Assembly (NCBI GenBank): GCA_025454795.1
Contig: JALONT010000019.1
Coordinates: forward strand, 1 to 57,140
DNA: 57,140 bases
Reading direction: 5' to 3'
Origin: Bacteroidales bacterium
GTDB lineage: Bacteria > Bacteroidota > Bacteroidia > Bacteroidales > VadinHA17
The notes under the pieces are model-generated. The model saw only the letters and a program-made list of their open reading frames with translations, was not told the DNA's origin and did not search any database. Positions 7,621 through 16,481 of the stretch are shown here, piece after piece. The position numbers and the translations under genes are program-made. Numbering within the stretch: the first letter of the stretch is position 1; each line of letters opens with the position of its first letter.

Positions 7621-9834
7621 CAGGTAGTCAAGCAGAATTGGAAGATCATCAGGATTTGTGCCCAGGGAAATAAGCAGATTACGGTCTTCAGCAAAGATTG
7701 CTGCAAACTTTTCTTTACTAAGCTCTCCACTGGCAATACTCTGTCTGTAAAGGTCAATAGCATCTTTCTTCTTGCCCATACACAGAGCCAGATGCCCCAT
7801 ATTTATGAGATCATGTGCGTTCAGTTTGCCGGCAGATAATCTTTCATAATATTTTCCCGAATCCTCAAATTTCCCGAGAGCAAAATAGCAATAAGCTATA
7901 GGTCTGAGAATCTTAATATTGCCAGGATCCTTATATTCTACTTTGAAATAATACTTAAGTGCCTGTTCATATTCTTTCAGATCCAGAAAACAATGGGCAG
8001 TCAATATTGACGTATGCAGATTATCAGGTTCCAAATCTCCGGCCTGGAGATAATACTCAAGAGCCTCTTCATTTTTACCCAGACGACGGAGAGATAACCC
8101 TATCTTCTTTATTGTCCAGACTTTCCTGTCGATCATCTCCGCTCTCCGGTAAAACTTTAAAGCATTCTCATAATCAGAATTTTCCTGGTAACAATATCCG
8201 ATTTTTTCATATAATTGCGAATCATCAGGTCTCTCATTAACCTGCTTAAGGTAAAGTGAAAGGGCATCATCATAAAAGTCTTTGCTGAAGAAATAATCTG
8301 CAAGACCTGCCTCTGCCTCTGTTGCATTACATGTAAGCCTGAAAAATTCAGAATTGTAAATATCGAGCTTTCCTGAAAAAATATCCTCGAACTCTTTTTT
8401 GTATGGTGAAAGCTTGAAAAACCTGTAAATATCCTGCAGGTACTGTGTCACGTTTGTCCTGAATTTCTTATTTGGATCTGCAACAGAATCATCATCATCC
8501 ATCTCCTGAAGACCTTCGAGCTCCATCCTGAATACTTTCAGCATCATGCTTTTCTGCGTCGACGGAAGATATTTGAGATTCAGGATCAGAGAGTATTTGT
8601 CCGAGTTACAGATAAATGGCGTTTTATACATCGCTTCAGCCATCTCATTGGTTCCCGGTCCGAGTATCTCATCCCTGAAAATCTCATCAACGACCTCATG
8701 GTCGGGATAAAAAGGCACAAACCAGTTCTGAAAATCCTTGAAGAAATCAAAATGCTTAAGATTTGCAAATGCCGACATGTAAACGTCAGCGCCTTCTATC
8801 TGCAACTTTGTCAGCTCCTCCATTGTCTTGAAGATCTCTTCAGAATCGCTGAACATCTCTGACCAGTCAGGATTCTTTTCTTCATTTTTGTCCTTTGGAA
8901 GAATATTATCAAGATCAAGTTTTTCCTCGATCCTGGGTTTTAGCTTTGCTACCTGCGGAAGGATCTCCTCATGGAGCTTTTTGCTTAGTTTTTCAGTTTC
9001 CCTTGACCTGATTGTCTGCAAAACGATTATTCTGCAATGTTCCCTGAAGCCAGGGACCTTTGACATTTCACTTATCCTGGTGCTGATCTCGGGATAAAGC
9101 ATAACCCTGGTATTATAATAATGAAGATTAAGAATCAGCCCTGAAAGTGCCCTCTCCATTACCTGTTCCTGCCCGGACTCATATATCCTGATCAGGTAAA
9201 GGAGCTTTTCCGTCTGCCATGTTCTGAAAGAGCTCAGGGTTATTGCGGTTGTGAATATGCAAGACTCATACCACCTGAATTTGCCTGAATTAAGGATAAT
9301 GTTTATCAGGCTCTCTTCAGCCTCACCGTAGTAATCAGTAAGCCACAGGTGGTTAAAAATATTCTTTATAAGCTGTTTGTGTTTTCTGGCGATCACTGAT
9401 TCGGGATCAGGGTTGATCTCATTACTCAGCTTCAGCCATTCATCAAGCTCAGATTTGAACATCAGGTCATCAACAGTCTCAACAATTGTTTTACCGGTAA
9501 GTTTCTGCTCTTTTTCAGTCTGCTGTTTTACCCAGTATGTATTCCACCCTGAATTATGTGACAATATGTCCTGTCTCACCTGGTCGGAAAGCTCCAGTAT
9601 AGACTGGATGAGCTTTATATATATCTTGTTTCGCTCCGGGTCATTGATGCCTTCGATTGTATAAGTGAGCATATTCCTGTAGGTCATGACCAGGTTTTCG
9701 TACTCGTCCCGCAGATCTCCTGACGTAGCACCTGCAATCATAACAGACAGAATATCAAGGCTTTGTTTGATTTTTCTTTCTGAAACCAGTGTGCAGAGCT
9801 GCTTATGCTGCTGTAATGTTTTCTTTATATCCAT
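7603..9834 (-). CDS. Tetratricopeptide-repeat protein of unknown function
   Basis: A 743-residue cytoplasmic protein with no signal peptide. The N-terminal 530 residues are charged and helical with no motif I recognise. From about 535 to 710 there are roughly five TPR units (for example KIGYCYQENSDYENALKFY, IGLSLRRLGKNEEALEYY, LTAHCFLDLKEYEQALKYY), which form a protein-binding scaffold. I place the start at the ATG at 9834, preceded by GGAGA at a suitable distance; a longer frame would need a TTG at 9858 and would swallow this ribosome site. Its 3' end overlaps the Spy-like gene by 18 bp on the other strand. Similar long TPR proteins occur in Bacteroidota, function unknown. Confidence 0.8.
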   Translation of the reverse strand: MDIKKTLQQHKQLCTLVSERKIKQSLDILSVMIAGATSGDLRDEYENLVMTYRNMLTYTIEGINDPERNKIYIKLIQSILELSDQVRQDILSHNSGWNTYWVKQQTEKEQKLTGKTIVETVDDLMFKSELDEWLKLSNEINPDPESVIARKHKQLIKNIFNHLWLTDYYGEAEESLINIILNSGKFRWYESCIFTTAITLSSFRTWQTEKLLYLIRIYESGQEQVMERALSGLILNLHYYNTRVMLYPEISTRISEMSKVPGFREHCRIIVLQTIRSRETEKLSKKLHEEILPQVAKLKPRIEEKLDLDNILPKDKNEEKNPDWSEMFSDSEEIFKTMEELTKLQIEGADVYMSAFANLKHFDFFKDFQNWFVPFYPDHEVVDEIFRDEILGPGTNEMAEAMYKTPFICNSDKYSLILNLKYLPSTQKSMMLKVFRMELEGLQEMDDDDSVADPNKKFRTNVTQYLQDIYRFFKLSPYKKEFEDIFSGKLDIYNSEFFRLTCNATEAEAGLADYFFSKDFYDDALSLYLKQVNERPDDSQLYEKIGYCYQENSDYENALKFYRRAEMIDRKVWTIKKIGLSLRRLGKNEEALEYYLQAGDLEPDNLHTSILTAHCFLDLKEYEQALKYYFKVEYKDPGNIKILRPIAYCYFALGKFEDSGKYYERLSAGKLNAHDLINMGHLALCMGKKKDAIDLYRQSIASGELSKEKFAAIFAEDRNLLISLGTNPDDLPILLDYLLFIIG

Positions 9835-9957
9835 AATTTGTCTCCGCTGAAAGATCAAGATGACAAAATATCATTCATCTTTTATAATAGGCATATCTGC
9901 AACAATCAGGCCATCAGTAAGTATATGACATGATCAGGTATAATTGTTAAAAGGTTT

Positions 9958-12258
9958 TCAGAACTGATAACCGACACTGATATATGCCTTAATCTGATTG
10001 AAATACTTTTCCTGTTTGTAAAATCCCTGCATAATACCTGCTCTCAAAGGTCCCATTAGTGACATATAACCGATACCGATGCCATACCCTGCAAGAAGCG
10101 AATATCCAGTTCCTCTGTCAGCCTCCCGGGCCGCAAAGATGTTGCCGGTCAGATTAATATGAAGATCTCTCAATATTTCCCAATCGAGCTCCATTCCAAA
10201 CCCTGCCATCTTTTTAACAGGTATTTCATTTGGATGAAAGCCAACCATCGGGACTGATCTTTCATTCAGTGATTTTATTCCACCAAGCAGAAAGAAATTG
10301 TTTTGTGATGAAGCAGAGTCACAATCAGTAATGTAAAGTGCATCACCGCTTAAAGAAATTGTAAATCGGTCATTTGATGTAAAGTATTGCTTATAATTTC
10401 CTCTTATAGTATAAAACCTGTCAAATGAAAAACCTCCGGGGTTGCTATTATTGTATACATTTCTGGACAAACCTTTCTTAATGCTACCTGAAGTAAGATC
10501 TGAGGCACCTGCTGAAATGTCAACTATTATTCCCCTGTCGGGGAAATGTCTGCTATTAAGGGTATTGATTTTATAATCAAAATTTGTTGTAATATAATTA
10601 TAGGAAATGTATTTTAAATCAATTTCAGAAACATAGCGGGTCATCAGGTATCGCTTTTCAAAATCAAAAGAAATGCTCATCATCTGGTTTAAACCAAACA
10701 TGCGATTAATACCAATTCCTGAAGAAAGATTATTGCTGATAACGTCACCCGTTTCATTTTTCAGATTAATCTTGGGGACCAAGGTATTATCAGCATAGAA
10801 ATCTAGTGATACTCCAAACTTCTGATTTCTGTCGATGAATTGAAGATATGAATTTCGTATCCTGTAATACCGGCCAAGATAAGAATCAAGATTAATCACA
10901 GATCTGGGCGTCAGAAGGTTCTTAATTGAAAAAGACAATAAAATACCTGCCGCAAGGGAATTGTCGTAATGAGCTGACCCATCAACCATAGACTTTGGTT
11001 TTTCAGCACATTCAATTACAAGGATCAGAGAATCATTGCGCGGTTCAACCTTGTACTTTACTTTATCGAACCAGGCTTTCCCGTAAAGTAATTCTATCTT
11101 TTCATAAAGGTTGGATTTGTCGACCAGCTCACCGGTCATAATATCCAGTATACCAAGTATCTGTTTGTCAGGAATGGTGCTATTACCGATAATCTCAACC
11201 TTGTCAAATGAATAGTATTGTTTATCCAGGAGACTTCCCGGAGATTTCTGACCTCCATATCTGTCTAATGAATCAGCCAGTTTTCTGAAATATTCTTTAT
11301 AAGGAAGTGCAGCTTTATAACCTCTCTGAAAGATTGTATCTACTGGAGAGAATTCCAGTAATGAGATGCCCTTTATGTCAGGTAATATCAGCAAGTCGAC
11401 CAGTTTCTTCTGTTCGTTGAAGTTATCAATACTTCTGGAAAAACTTAACTGTTTGATTATACCTGCAATACTATTAAGTTCCTCTTCTTCATAGTTATGG
11501 AATCCTACATACGATCCTATAATTATATCTGCTCCCATGTCTTTAATTTCTCTAGCAGGGAAATTGTTGATCAAACCTCCGTCTGTTAACAGGGCGGTAT
11601 CTATTTTCAGAGGTGCAAATACTGTTGGAATTGCTGAGCTCGCGCGCAATGCGTCAGCCAGATAACCTGTCTTAAGGTCAACTTCCCTGACTGTGATCAG
11701 ATCGGTTCCCACACACATGAACGGGATCGGCAGTTTTGAGAAGTCATTTATGTCGGCCGCCGGCCAGGCATAATAGCTGAGCGAATTCTCAAGCTGCTGT
11801 CCCGAGATAAGACCGGATGGAAGTTTAACTTTCCTGAATAAAAGAGGGAACGACATGATACTGTTATTAAAGTGATCTTTTTCAAGGAAAATTATTTTGT
11901 CCTGCGGAATTGTATTAGATAGGATGAGATCCCAGTCCATTATCTTAAGTATCTTTTTCATACTGTCGGCGCTGTATCCAAGTGAATAATATCCACCGAT
12001 TATGCTTCCCATGCTGGTCCCGGTGACAAAGTCAGGTCTTAATCCAGCCTCCTCCATGACTTTCAGAACTCCCACATGAGCAATCCCGTGTGCCCCGCCT
12101 CCGCTAAGTACAAGCCCTATTCCGGGTCTCTGCACAGGATCCTGTGCTAATCCTGAATGTGAGATGAAAAAACCAAGAAACAGATATAGTAATGATTTGA
12201 AAACAGTTTTCCTGCCGGTAACTATTTTTGATATATTTATTACTTCTCTGACAGACAT
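9958..12258 (-). CDS. Patatin-like phospholipase with POTRA and outer-membrane beta-barrel domains
   Basis: A 766-residue outer-membrane protein. A signal sequence spans about 20-39 (LLYLFLGFFISHSGLAQ). The patatin domain (about 46-240) has the oxyanion loop GGGAHG (53-58), the nucleophile elbow GTSMG (Ser82) and a DGG motif (near 222) giving the Ser-Asp dyad. A POTRA-like domain follows (about 345-420, FDKVEIIGNSTIPDKQIL). The rest is a 16-strand-type barrel like BamA/Omp85, ending in Phe as expected for BAM substrates. This is the PlpD-type architecture (type Vd secretion) in which the lipase is exposed outside or in the periplasm. It is divergent from ygiQ across 54 nt. Confidence 0.9.
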   Translation of the reverse strand: MSVREVINISKIVTGRKTVFKSLLYLFLGFFISHSGLAQDPVQRPGIGLVLSGGGAHGIAHVGVLKVMEEAGLRPDFVTGTSMGSIIGGYYSLGYSADSMKKILKIMDWDLILSNTIPQDKIIFLEKDHFNNSIMSFPLLFRKVKLPSGLISGQQLENSLSYYAWPAADINDFSKLPIPFMCVGTDLITVREVDLKTGYLADALRASSAIPTVFAPLKIDTALLTDGGLINNFPAREIKDMGADIIIGSYVGFHNYEEEELNSIAGIIKQLSFSRSIDNFNEQKKLVDLLILPDIKGISLLEFSPVDTIFQRGYKAALPYKEYFRKLADSLDRYGGQKSPGSLLDKQYYSFDKVEIIGNSTIPDKQILGILDIMTGELVDKSNLYEKIELLYGKAWFDKVKYKVEPRNDSLILVIECAEKPKSMVDGSAHYDNSLAAGILLSFSIKNLLTPRSVINLDSYLGRYYRIRNSYLQFIDRNQKFGVSLDFYADNTLVPKINLKNETGDVISNNLSSGIGINRMFGLNQMMSISFDFEKRYLMTRYVSEIDLKYISYNYITTNFDYKINTLNSRHFPDRGIIVDISAGASDLTSGSIKKGLSRNVYNNSNPGGFSFDRFYTIRGNYKQYFTSNDRFTISLSGDALYITDCDSASSQNNFFLLGGIKSLNERSVPMVGFHPNEIPVKKMAGFGMELDWEILRDLHINLTGNIFAAREADRGTGYSLLAGYGIGIGYMSLMGPLRAGIMQGFYKQEKYFNQIKAYISVGYQF

Positions 12259-12312
12259 TATGATAAATAGTATTATTTATAGCAAGATAGCAATTTTCAG
12301 TATTTTTATGAA

Positions 12313-14121
12313 GTGAAAAAGCAGTCCAATTTTCCTGACAAATGGCTCCCCTCTGCAAAAAAAGAGATAGAAGCCCTGGGCTGGGATCATCCTGATGTTA
12401 TCATCTTCAGCGGCGATGCCTATGTCGATCACCCTTCTTTTGGACCGGCTGTTATAGGAAGGATTATAGAGGATGAAGGATTCCGGATTGCAATAGTTCC
12501 CCAACCCAACTGGAAAGATGATTTAAGAGATTTTAAAAAGTTGGGCCGGCCAAAATACTTTTTCGGTGTAACGGCAGGAAACATGGATTCGATGGTCAAT
12601 CATTACACTGCAGCCCGCCGGTTACGTTCTGACGATGCATATACTCCGGGAGGGAAAGCAGGTTTCAGGCCTGATTACCCTACGATTGTGTATACAAAGA
12701 TCCTGAAAGAGTTATTCCCTGATGTGCCTGTACTTGCGGGAGGTATCGAAGCTTCAATGCGCCGACTTACTCACTATGACTACTGGAAAGATAAGCTTGA
12801 ACCATCAATTCTGCTGAGCAGCGGTGCCGATATGCTCATTTACGGAATGGGAGAACAGCCGGTACGCGAAGTAATCAGGCTGTTGAAAAAAGGAGTACCT
12901 TTTTCATCTTTGAAGACGGTACCACAGACTGTTGTAGCAATATCAAAAAATGAAAAGCTTCCTCACCAGAAGTTGTGGAAAGATATTATCCTGCATTCTT
13001 ATGAGAAGTGTCTTGGAGACAAGAAACTTTTCACTGAAAACTTTTTGAATTTTGAAAAAGAATCCAATAAGATTGAAGCAGCAAGACTCACAGAACCATC
13101 CGGAGAATCGGTTGTCATTGTCAATCCTCCTTTTCCACCCACGGATGAGGCTGAAGCTGATCGTTCCTTTGATCTTCCCTATATGTATCTTCCTCACCCG
13201 CGGTATTATAAAAAAGGGCCGATCCCTGCATATGAAATGATAAAATTCTCGGTCAACATTCACCGTGGATGTTTTGGTGGCTGCAGTTTTTGTGCCATAG
13301 CAGCCCACCAGGGTAAGCAGATCGTAAGCAGGTCGGAAAAGTCGATCCTTTCCGAGATAGATAAAATATCGCAACTTCCTGATTTTAAAGGGTATTTGTC
13401 TGACCTTGGAGGTCCTTCTGCCAACATGTTCAGGATGAAGGGTAAAAACATGGATTTATGCGGCAAATGCTCACGGCCCTCCTGTATATGGCCGGGTGTA
13501 TGCCCCAATCTGAATACAAGCCATAAAGAACTAACAGAGCTATATAAGAAAGTCAATAGTTTACCCCGGATAAAAAAGGCATTTATCGGAAGCGGTATAA
13601 GATACGACCTGCTTCTCCCGGAGTGGAATAAAAATGCCGGCAGATCCGAAAATGAGTATCTCGATGAGCTGATTAAGAACCATGTCTCGGGAAGGCTGAA
13701 AGTGGCACCTGAGCATACAAGTCCTTTTGTTCTGAGCCTGATGCGCAAGTTCCCGTTTGAAATATTCAGGAAGCTTAAAAAAAGATTTGATGGAATAACC
13801 GGAAGAGAAGGACTTAAGTATGAAATCATTCCTTATTTCATTTCATCGCACCCCGGGTGCACTGATAAGGATATGCAGGATCTGTCAAATGAGGTTAAAA
13901 GCCTTGGGATCAGACCTGAGCAGGTCCAGGATTTCACCCCGACCCCTATGACGTTTTCGACACATATATATTATACAGGTTTTGATCCATATTCAGGCAA
14001 AAAAGTATATGTAGCCAGAAAACCGGAAGATAAAAAACGCCAGAAGGAGTATTTTTTCTGGTATAAAGCCGGTACCAGGTTACCGGAAACTAGTTACCGG
14101 GGAAAGAGAAACCGGAGCTGA
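12313..14121 (+). CDS. ygiQ: YgiQ family radical SAM protein
   Basis: A 602-residue cytoplasmic radical SAM enzyme of the YgiQ (UPF0313) family; its reaction is not established. The N-terminal cobalamin-binding-like region (about 1-290) includes PDKWLP and IIFSGDAYVDHPSFG. The radical SAM cluster motif is HRGCFGGCSFC at about 317-327. A second Cys-rich stretch CGKCSRPSCIWPGVC lies near 382-396, typical of the family. The C-terminal third has PEHTSPFVLSLMRK and DFTPTPMTFST. The start is a GTG at 12313; an ATG five bases upstream is followed at once by a stop. It converges on the hydrogenase operon with a 48-nt gap. Confidence 0.92.
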   Translation: MKKQSNFPDKWLPSAKKEIEALGWDHPDVIIFSGDAYVDHPSFGPAVIGRIIEDEGFRIAIVPQPNWKDDLRDFKKLGRPKYFFGVTAGNMDSMVNHYTAARRLRSDDAYTPGGKAGFRPDYPTIVYTKILKELFPDVPVLAGGIEASMRRLTHYDYWKDKLEPSILLSSGADMLIYGMGEQPVREVIRLLKKGVPFSSLKTVPQTVVAISKNEKLPHQKLWKDIILHSYEKCLGDKKLFTENFLNFEKESNKIEAARLTEPSGESVVIVNPPFPPTDEAEADRSFDLPYMYLPHPRYYKKGPIPAYEMIKFSVNIHRGCFGGCSFCAIAAHQGKQIVSRSEKSILSEIDKISQLPDFKGYLSDLGGPSANMFRMKGKNMDLCGKCSRPSCIWPGVCPNLNTSHKELTELYKKVNSLPRIKKAFIGSGIRYDLLLPEWNKNAGRSENEYLDELIKNHVSGRLKVAPEHTSPFVLSLMRKFPFEIFRKLKKRFDGITGREGLKYEIIPYFISSHPGCTDKDMQDLSNEVKSLGIRPEQVQDFTPTPMTFSTHIYYTGFDPYSGKKVYVARKPEDKKRQKEYFFWYKAGTRLPETSYRGKRNRS

Positions 14122-14169
14122 CAACAACCCCGGCTTTCATCTGAACTTAAAAACCACTTTGAAAAAGTT

Positions 14170-14652
14170 CTATTCGTATTCTTTTAGAATATTTCTTACA
14201 TCATCCGGTGCCACGCGTCCGTATGTTTTATCACCCACCATTACTACCGGTGCAAGTCCGCATGCACCGACGCATCTCAGGCTGGAAAGAGAGAACTTCC
14301 CGTCGGATGTGGTTTGCCCAACCTGGAGTCCAAGTTCTTTCCTGAATTCATCCAGAACTTTTTCGGCCCCGCGCACATAGCATGCAGTTCCCATGCAGAT
14401 GCTGACAGGATGTTTCCCTTTCGGGGTCATTGTGAAAAATGAATAAAAGGTAATTACGCCATAAATTTTTGCTACCGGTACAACAAGCTCATTTGAAACA
14501 ACCTCCTGTACTTCAGCAGGAAGGTATCCAAAGTGTTCCTGACATTTATGGAGAACGTTAATGAGCTCCTGCGGATCATTATTAAAAGATGCACAGATCT
14601 CCTTAATCTTTGTGACATCTTCCTGTCTCAATTCTATCTTAATACTTGACAT
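14170..14652 (-). CDS. hndA: NuoE-like [2Fe-2S] subunit of NAD(P)-linked [FeFe] hydrogenase
   Basis: A 160-residue thioredoxin-fold ferredoxin related to NuoE and to HndA/HydC of multimeric hydrogenases. The N-terminal helical part (about 10-70) precedes a domain with the four cluster-ligand cysteines in the spacing CMGTAC...CVGACG (about 85-132). It passes electrons between the flavin subunit and the hydrogenase subunit. It is last in the minus-strand operon, 33 nt after hndD. The protein is full-length with all expected Cys residues, in contrast to HndB of the same operon. Confidence 0.93.
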   Translation of the reverse strand: MSSIKIELRQEDVTKIKEICASFNNDPQELINVLHKCQEHFGYLPAEVQEVVSNELVVPVAKIYGVITFYSFFTMTPKGKHPVSICMGTACYVRGAEKVLDEFRKELGLQVGQTTSDGKFSLSSLRCVGACGLAPVVMVGDKTYGRVAPDDVRNILKEYE

Positions 14653-14685
14653 AGCATTGAATTTTATATTGGATCTAACGGTAAA

Positions 14686-16470
14686 TTATTGTTTTACCAC
14701 AATTTTCTTCTTTTTATCAAAATAATGAGTATGAAGCAGATGGTGAGCTTTTTCGCTATTGGGCTTACCAAGGAATTCTTCATATAATTTTATTATAAAA
14801 GGATTTTCGTGTGATTTCCTGATGGGCTTGCTCTTGTCTTCAGCATAAATTGCTGCAGCTCTTGCTTTAATGATATCAGAATTTCCGTGGTGAAGGGGTT
14901 GTCCTCCTCCTCCGATACATCCACCGGGACAAGCCATAACTTCAATTGCATGATACTGAGATTTGCCTGACCTGACATCATCAAGCAGCTTTCTGGCATT
15001 CCCAAGTCCATGTGCAATACCTATTTTTAATGGTATTCCGTTGAAATCAATTGTGGCTTCGCGGACTCCCTCAAGCCCTCTCAGTTCTGTAAAGTCGGGT
15101 CTCTCAAGTTTTTTACCGGTATGCAGCTCATAAGCTGTTCGTACCGCTGCCTCAATTACTCCTCCCGTGTTGCCAAAAATGACTCCTGCACCTGTTGACT
15201 CACCGAGCGGATCATCAAATTCTCCATCATCAAGGTTATTCAGATCAATATTTGCCTGTTTGATGAATGAAGCAAGTTCCCTGGTTGATATTGAGAAGTC
15301 TACATCCCTGTTATTATCTGTTGAGAATTCCTCCCTCTGGCATTCATATTTTTTTGCCAGGCAAGGCATAATTGAGACAACAACAAGATCCTTCCTGTCA
15401 ACCTTTATTTTTTCGGCAAAATAGGTTTTTGCAATAGCACCAAACATCTGTTGAGGTGATTTGGCTGTTGAAGGAACATCTTTCAGGTCAGGAAAATATT
15501 CTTCAAAGAAGTTAACCCATCCCGGGCAACATGATGTAAGTATAGGAAGCCTTGCTGTTTTATCGCCTTTAAGATGCCTGTTAAGCCTGTCGAGAAGTTC
15601 GGTTCCTTCCTCCATAATTGTAAGGTCTGCTGCAAAGTCGGTATCAAAAACGTAATCAAAGCCGAGAGCTCTCAGAGCAGTCACCATTTTACCTGTTACC
15701 AGAGTTCCTGGTTCCATACCGAACAATTCTCCCAGTGCTGCACGAACAGCAGGTGCTGTCTGTACAATGACAGTTTTTGTCGGATCAGCAAGTGTTCTCA
15801 GCACATCCGGTGTGTGATCGACTTCAGTCAGGGCGCCTGTAGGACAGACTGCAACGCACTGACCGCAATAAGTGCAGGTAGAGTATTCCAGGTTCTGCTC
15901 GAATGCCGGAGCTACAGCAGCCATGAAGCCTCTGTTTACTGCCGATAATGCACCGACAGTCTGCACGGTGTTGCACATCATTTCGCAGCGGCGACACATA
16001 ATGCATTTATCGAGATCTCGTATAATTGAGGGTGATGTGTCTTTCCTGTATGTCGATATAGATGCAATCTCCTGTCCGGGTATCTCTCTGATACCCAGCT
16101 GATGAGCCATTGACTGAAGCTCACAGTTACCTGATTTTGCACATATCAGACAATCTTTCGGGTGATCAGAAAGAATAAATTCCATAACCATACGACGGGC
16201 ATTCAGAACCCTTGTGGTATGAGTTTTTACCACCATGTTTTCTTCGCATTTTGTCACGCAGGAAGGGGCCAGATTCCTACGGCCCTGGACCTCAACTACG
16301 CAAATACGGCAACCTGCAGGCTTATTCTCTATATTAAGGTCGTGTAGTTCCATATAGCACAGGGTTGGTATTTCTATACCAAGTTGTCTGGCTGCCTTAT
16401 TTACTGTTGTGCCTTTTGGTACTTCAACGACTTTGTTATCTATTGTCAATTTTACTGTTTCCATTTCCAA
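14686..16470 (-). CDS. hndD: [FeFe] hydrogenase catalytic subunit (group A, HndD/HydA type)
   Basis: Cytoplasmic 594-residue hydrogenase that interconverts protons and H2. Domains in order: plant-type [2Fe-2S] (about 1-80, Cys at CYMEL, CRIC and C near 62), the His-Cys3 [4Fe-4S] site DHPKDCLICAKSGNC (about 97-111), two [4Fe-4S] clusters (CIMCRRCEMMC near 156, CTYCGQCVAVCP near 203), and the H-cluster domain. Its three signatures are present: L1 TSCCPGW (about 313), L2 MPCLAKKYECQ (about 371) and L3 ACPGGCIGGGG (about 515). No gene for the maturases HydE, HydF or HydG is in the window, so they must be elsewhere. Neighbours make it part of an NAD(P)-coupled, possibly electron-bifurcating complex. 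Confidence 0.97.
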   Translation of the reverse strand: MEMETVKLTIDNKVVEVPKGTTVNKAARQLGIEIPTLCYMELHDLNIENKPAGCRICVVEVQGRRNLAPSCVTKCEENMVVKTHTTRVLNARRMVMEFILSDHPKDCLICAKSGNCELQSMAHQLGIREIPGQEIASISTYRKDTSPSIIRDLDKCIMCRRCEMMCNTVQTVGALSAVNRGFMAAVAPAFEQNLEYSTCTYCGQCVAVCPTGALTEVDHTPDVLRTLADPTKTVIVQTAPAVRAALGELFGMEPGTLVTGKMVTALRALGFDYVFDTDFAADLTIMEEGTELLDRLNRHLKGDKTARLPILTSCCPGWVNFFEEYFPDLKDVPSTAKSPQQMFGAIAKTYFAEKIKVDRKDLVVVSIMPCLAKKYECQREEFSTDNNRDVDFSISTRELASFIKQANIDLNNLDDGEFDDPLGESTGAGVIFGNTGGVIEAAVRTAYELHTGKKLERPDFTELRGLEGVREATIDFNGIPLKIGIAHGLGNARKLLDDVRSGKSQYHAIEVMACPGGCIGGGGQPLHHGNSDIIKARAAAIYAEDKSKPIRKSHENPFIIKLYEEFLGKPNSEKAHHLLHTHYFDKKKKIVVKQ

Positions 16471-16481
16471 TACTTCTTTGA

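Noticed and set aside
15574-16102. Cys-rich frames opposite the hydrogenase gene
   Set aside because: They are antisense shadows of conserved Fe-S cluster codons in hndD.
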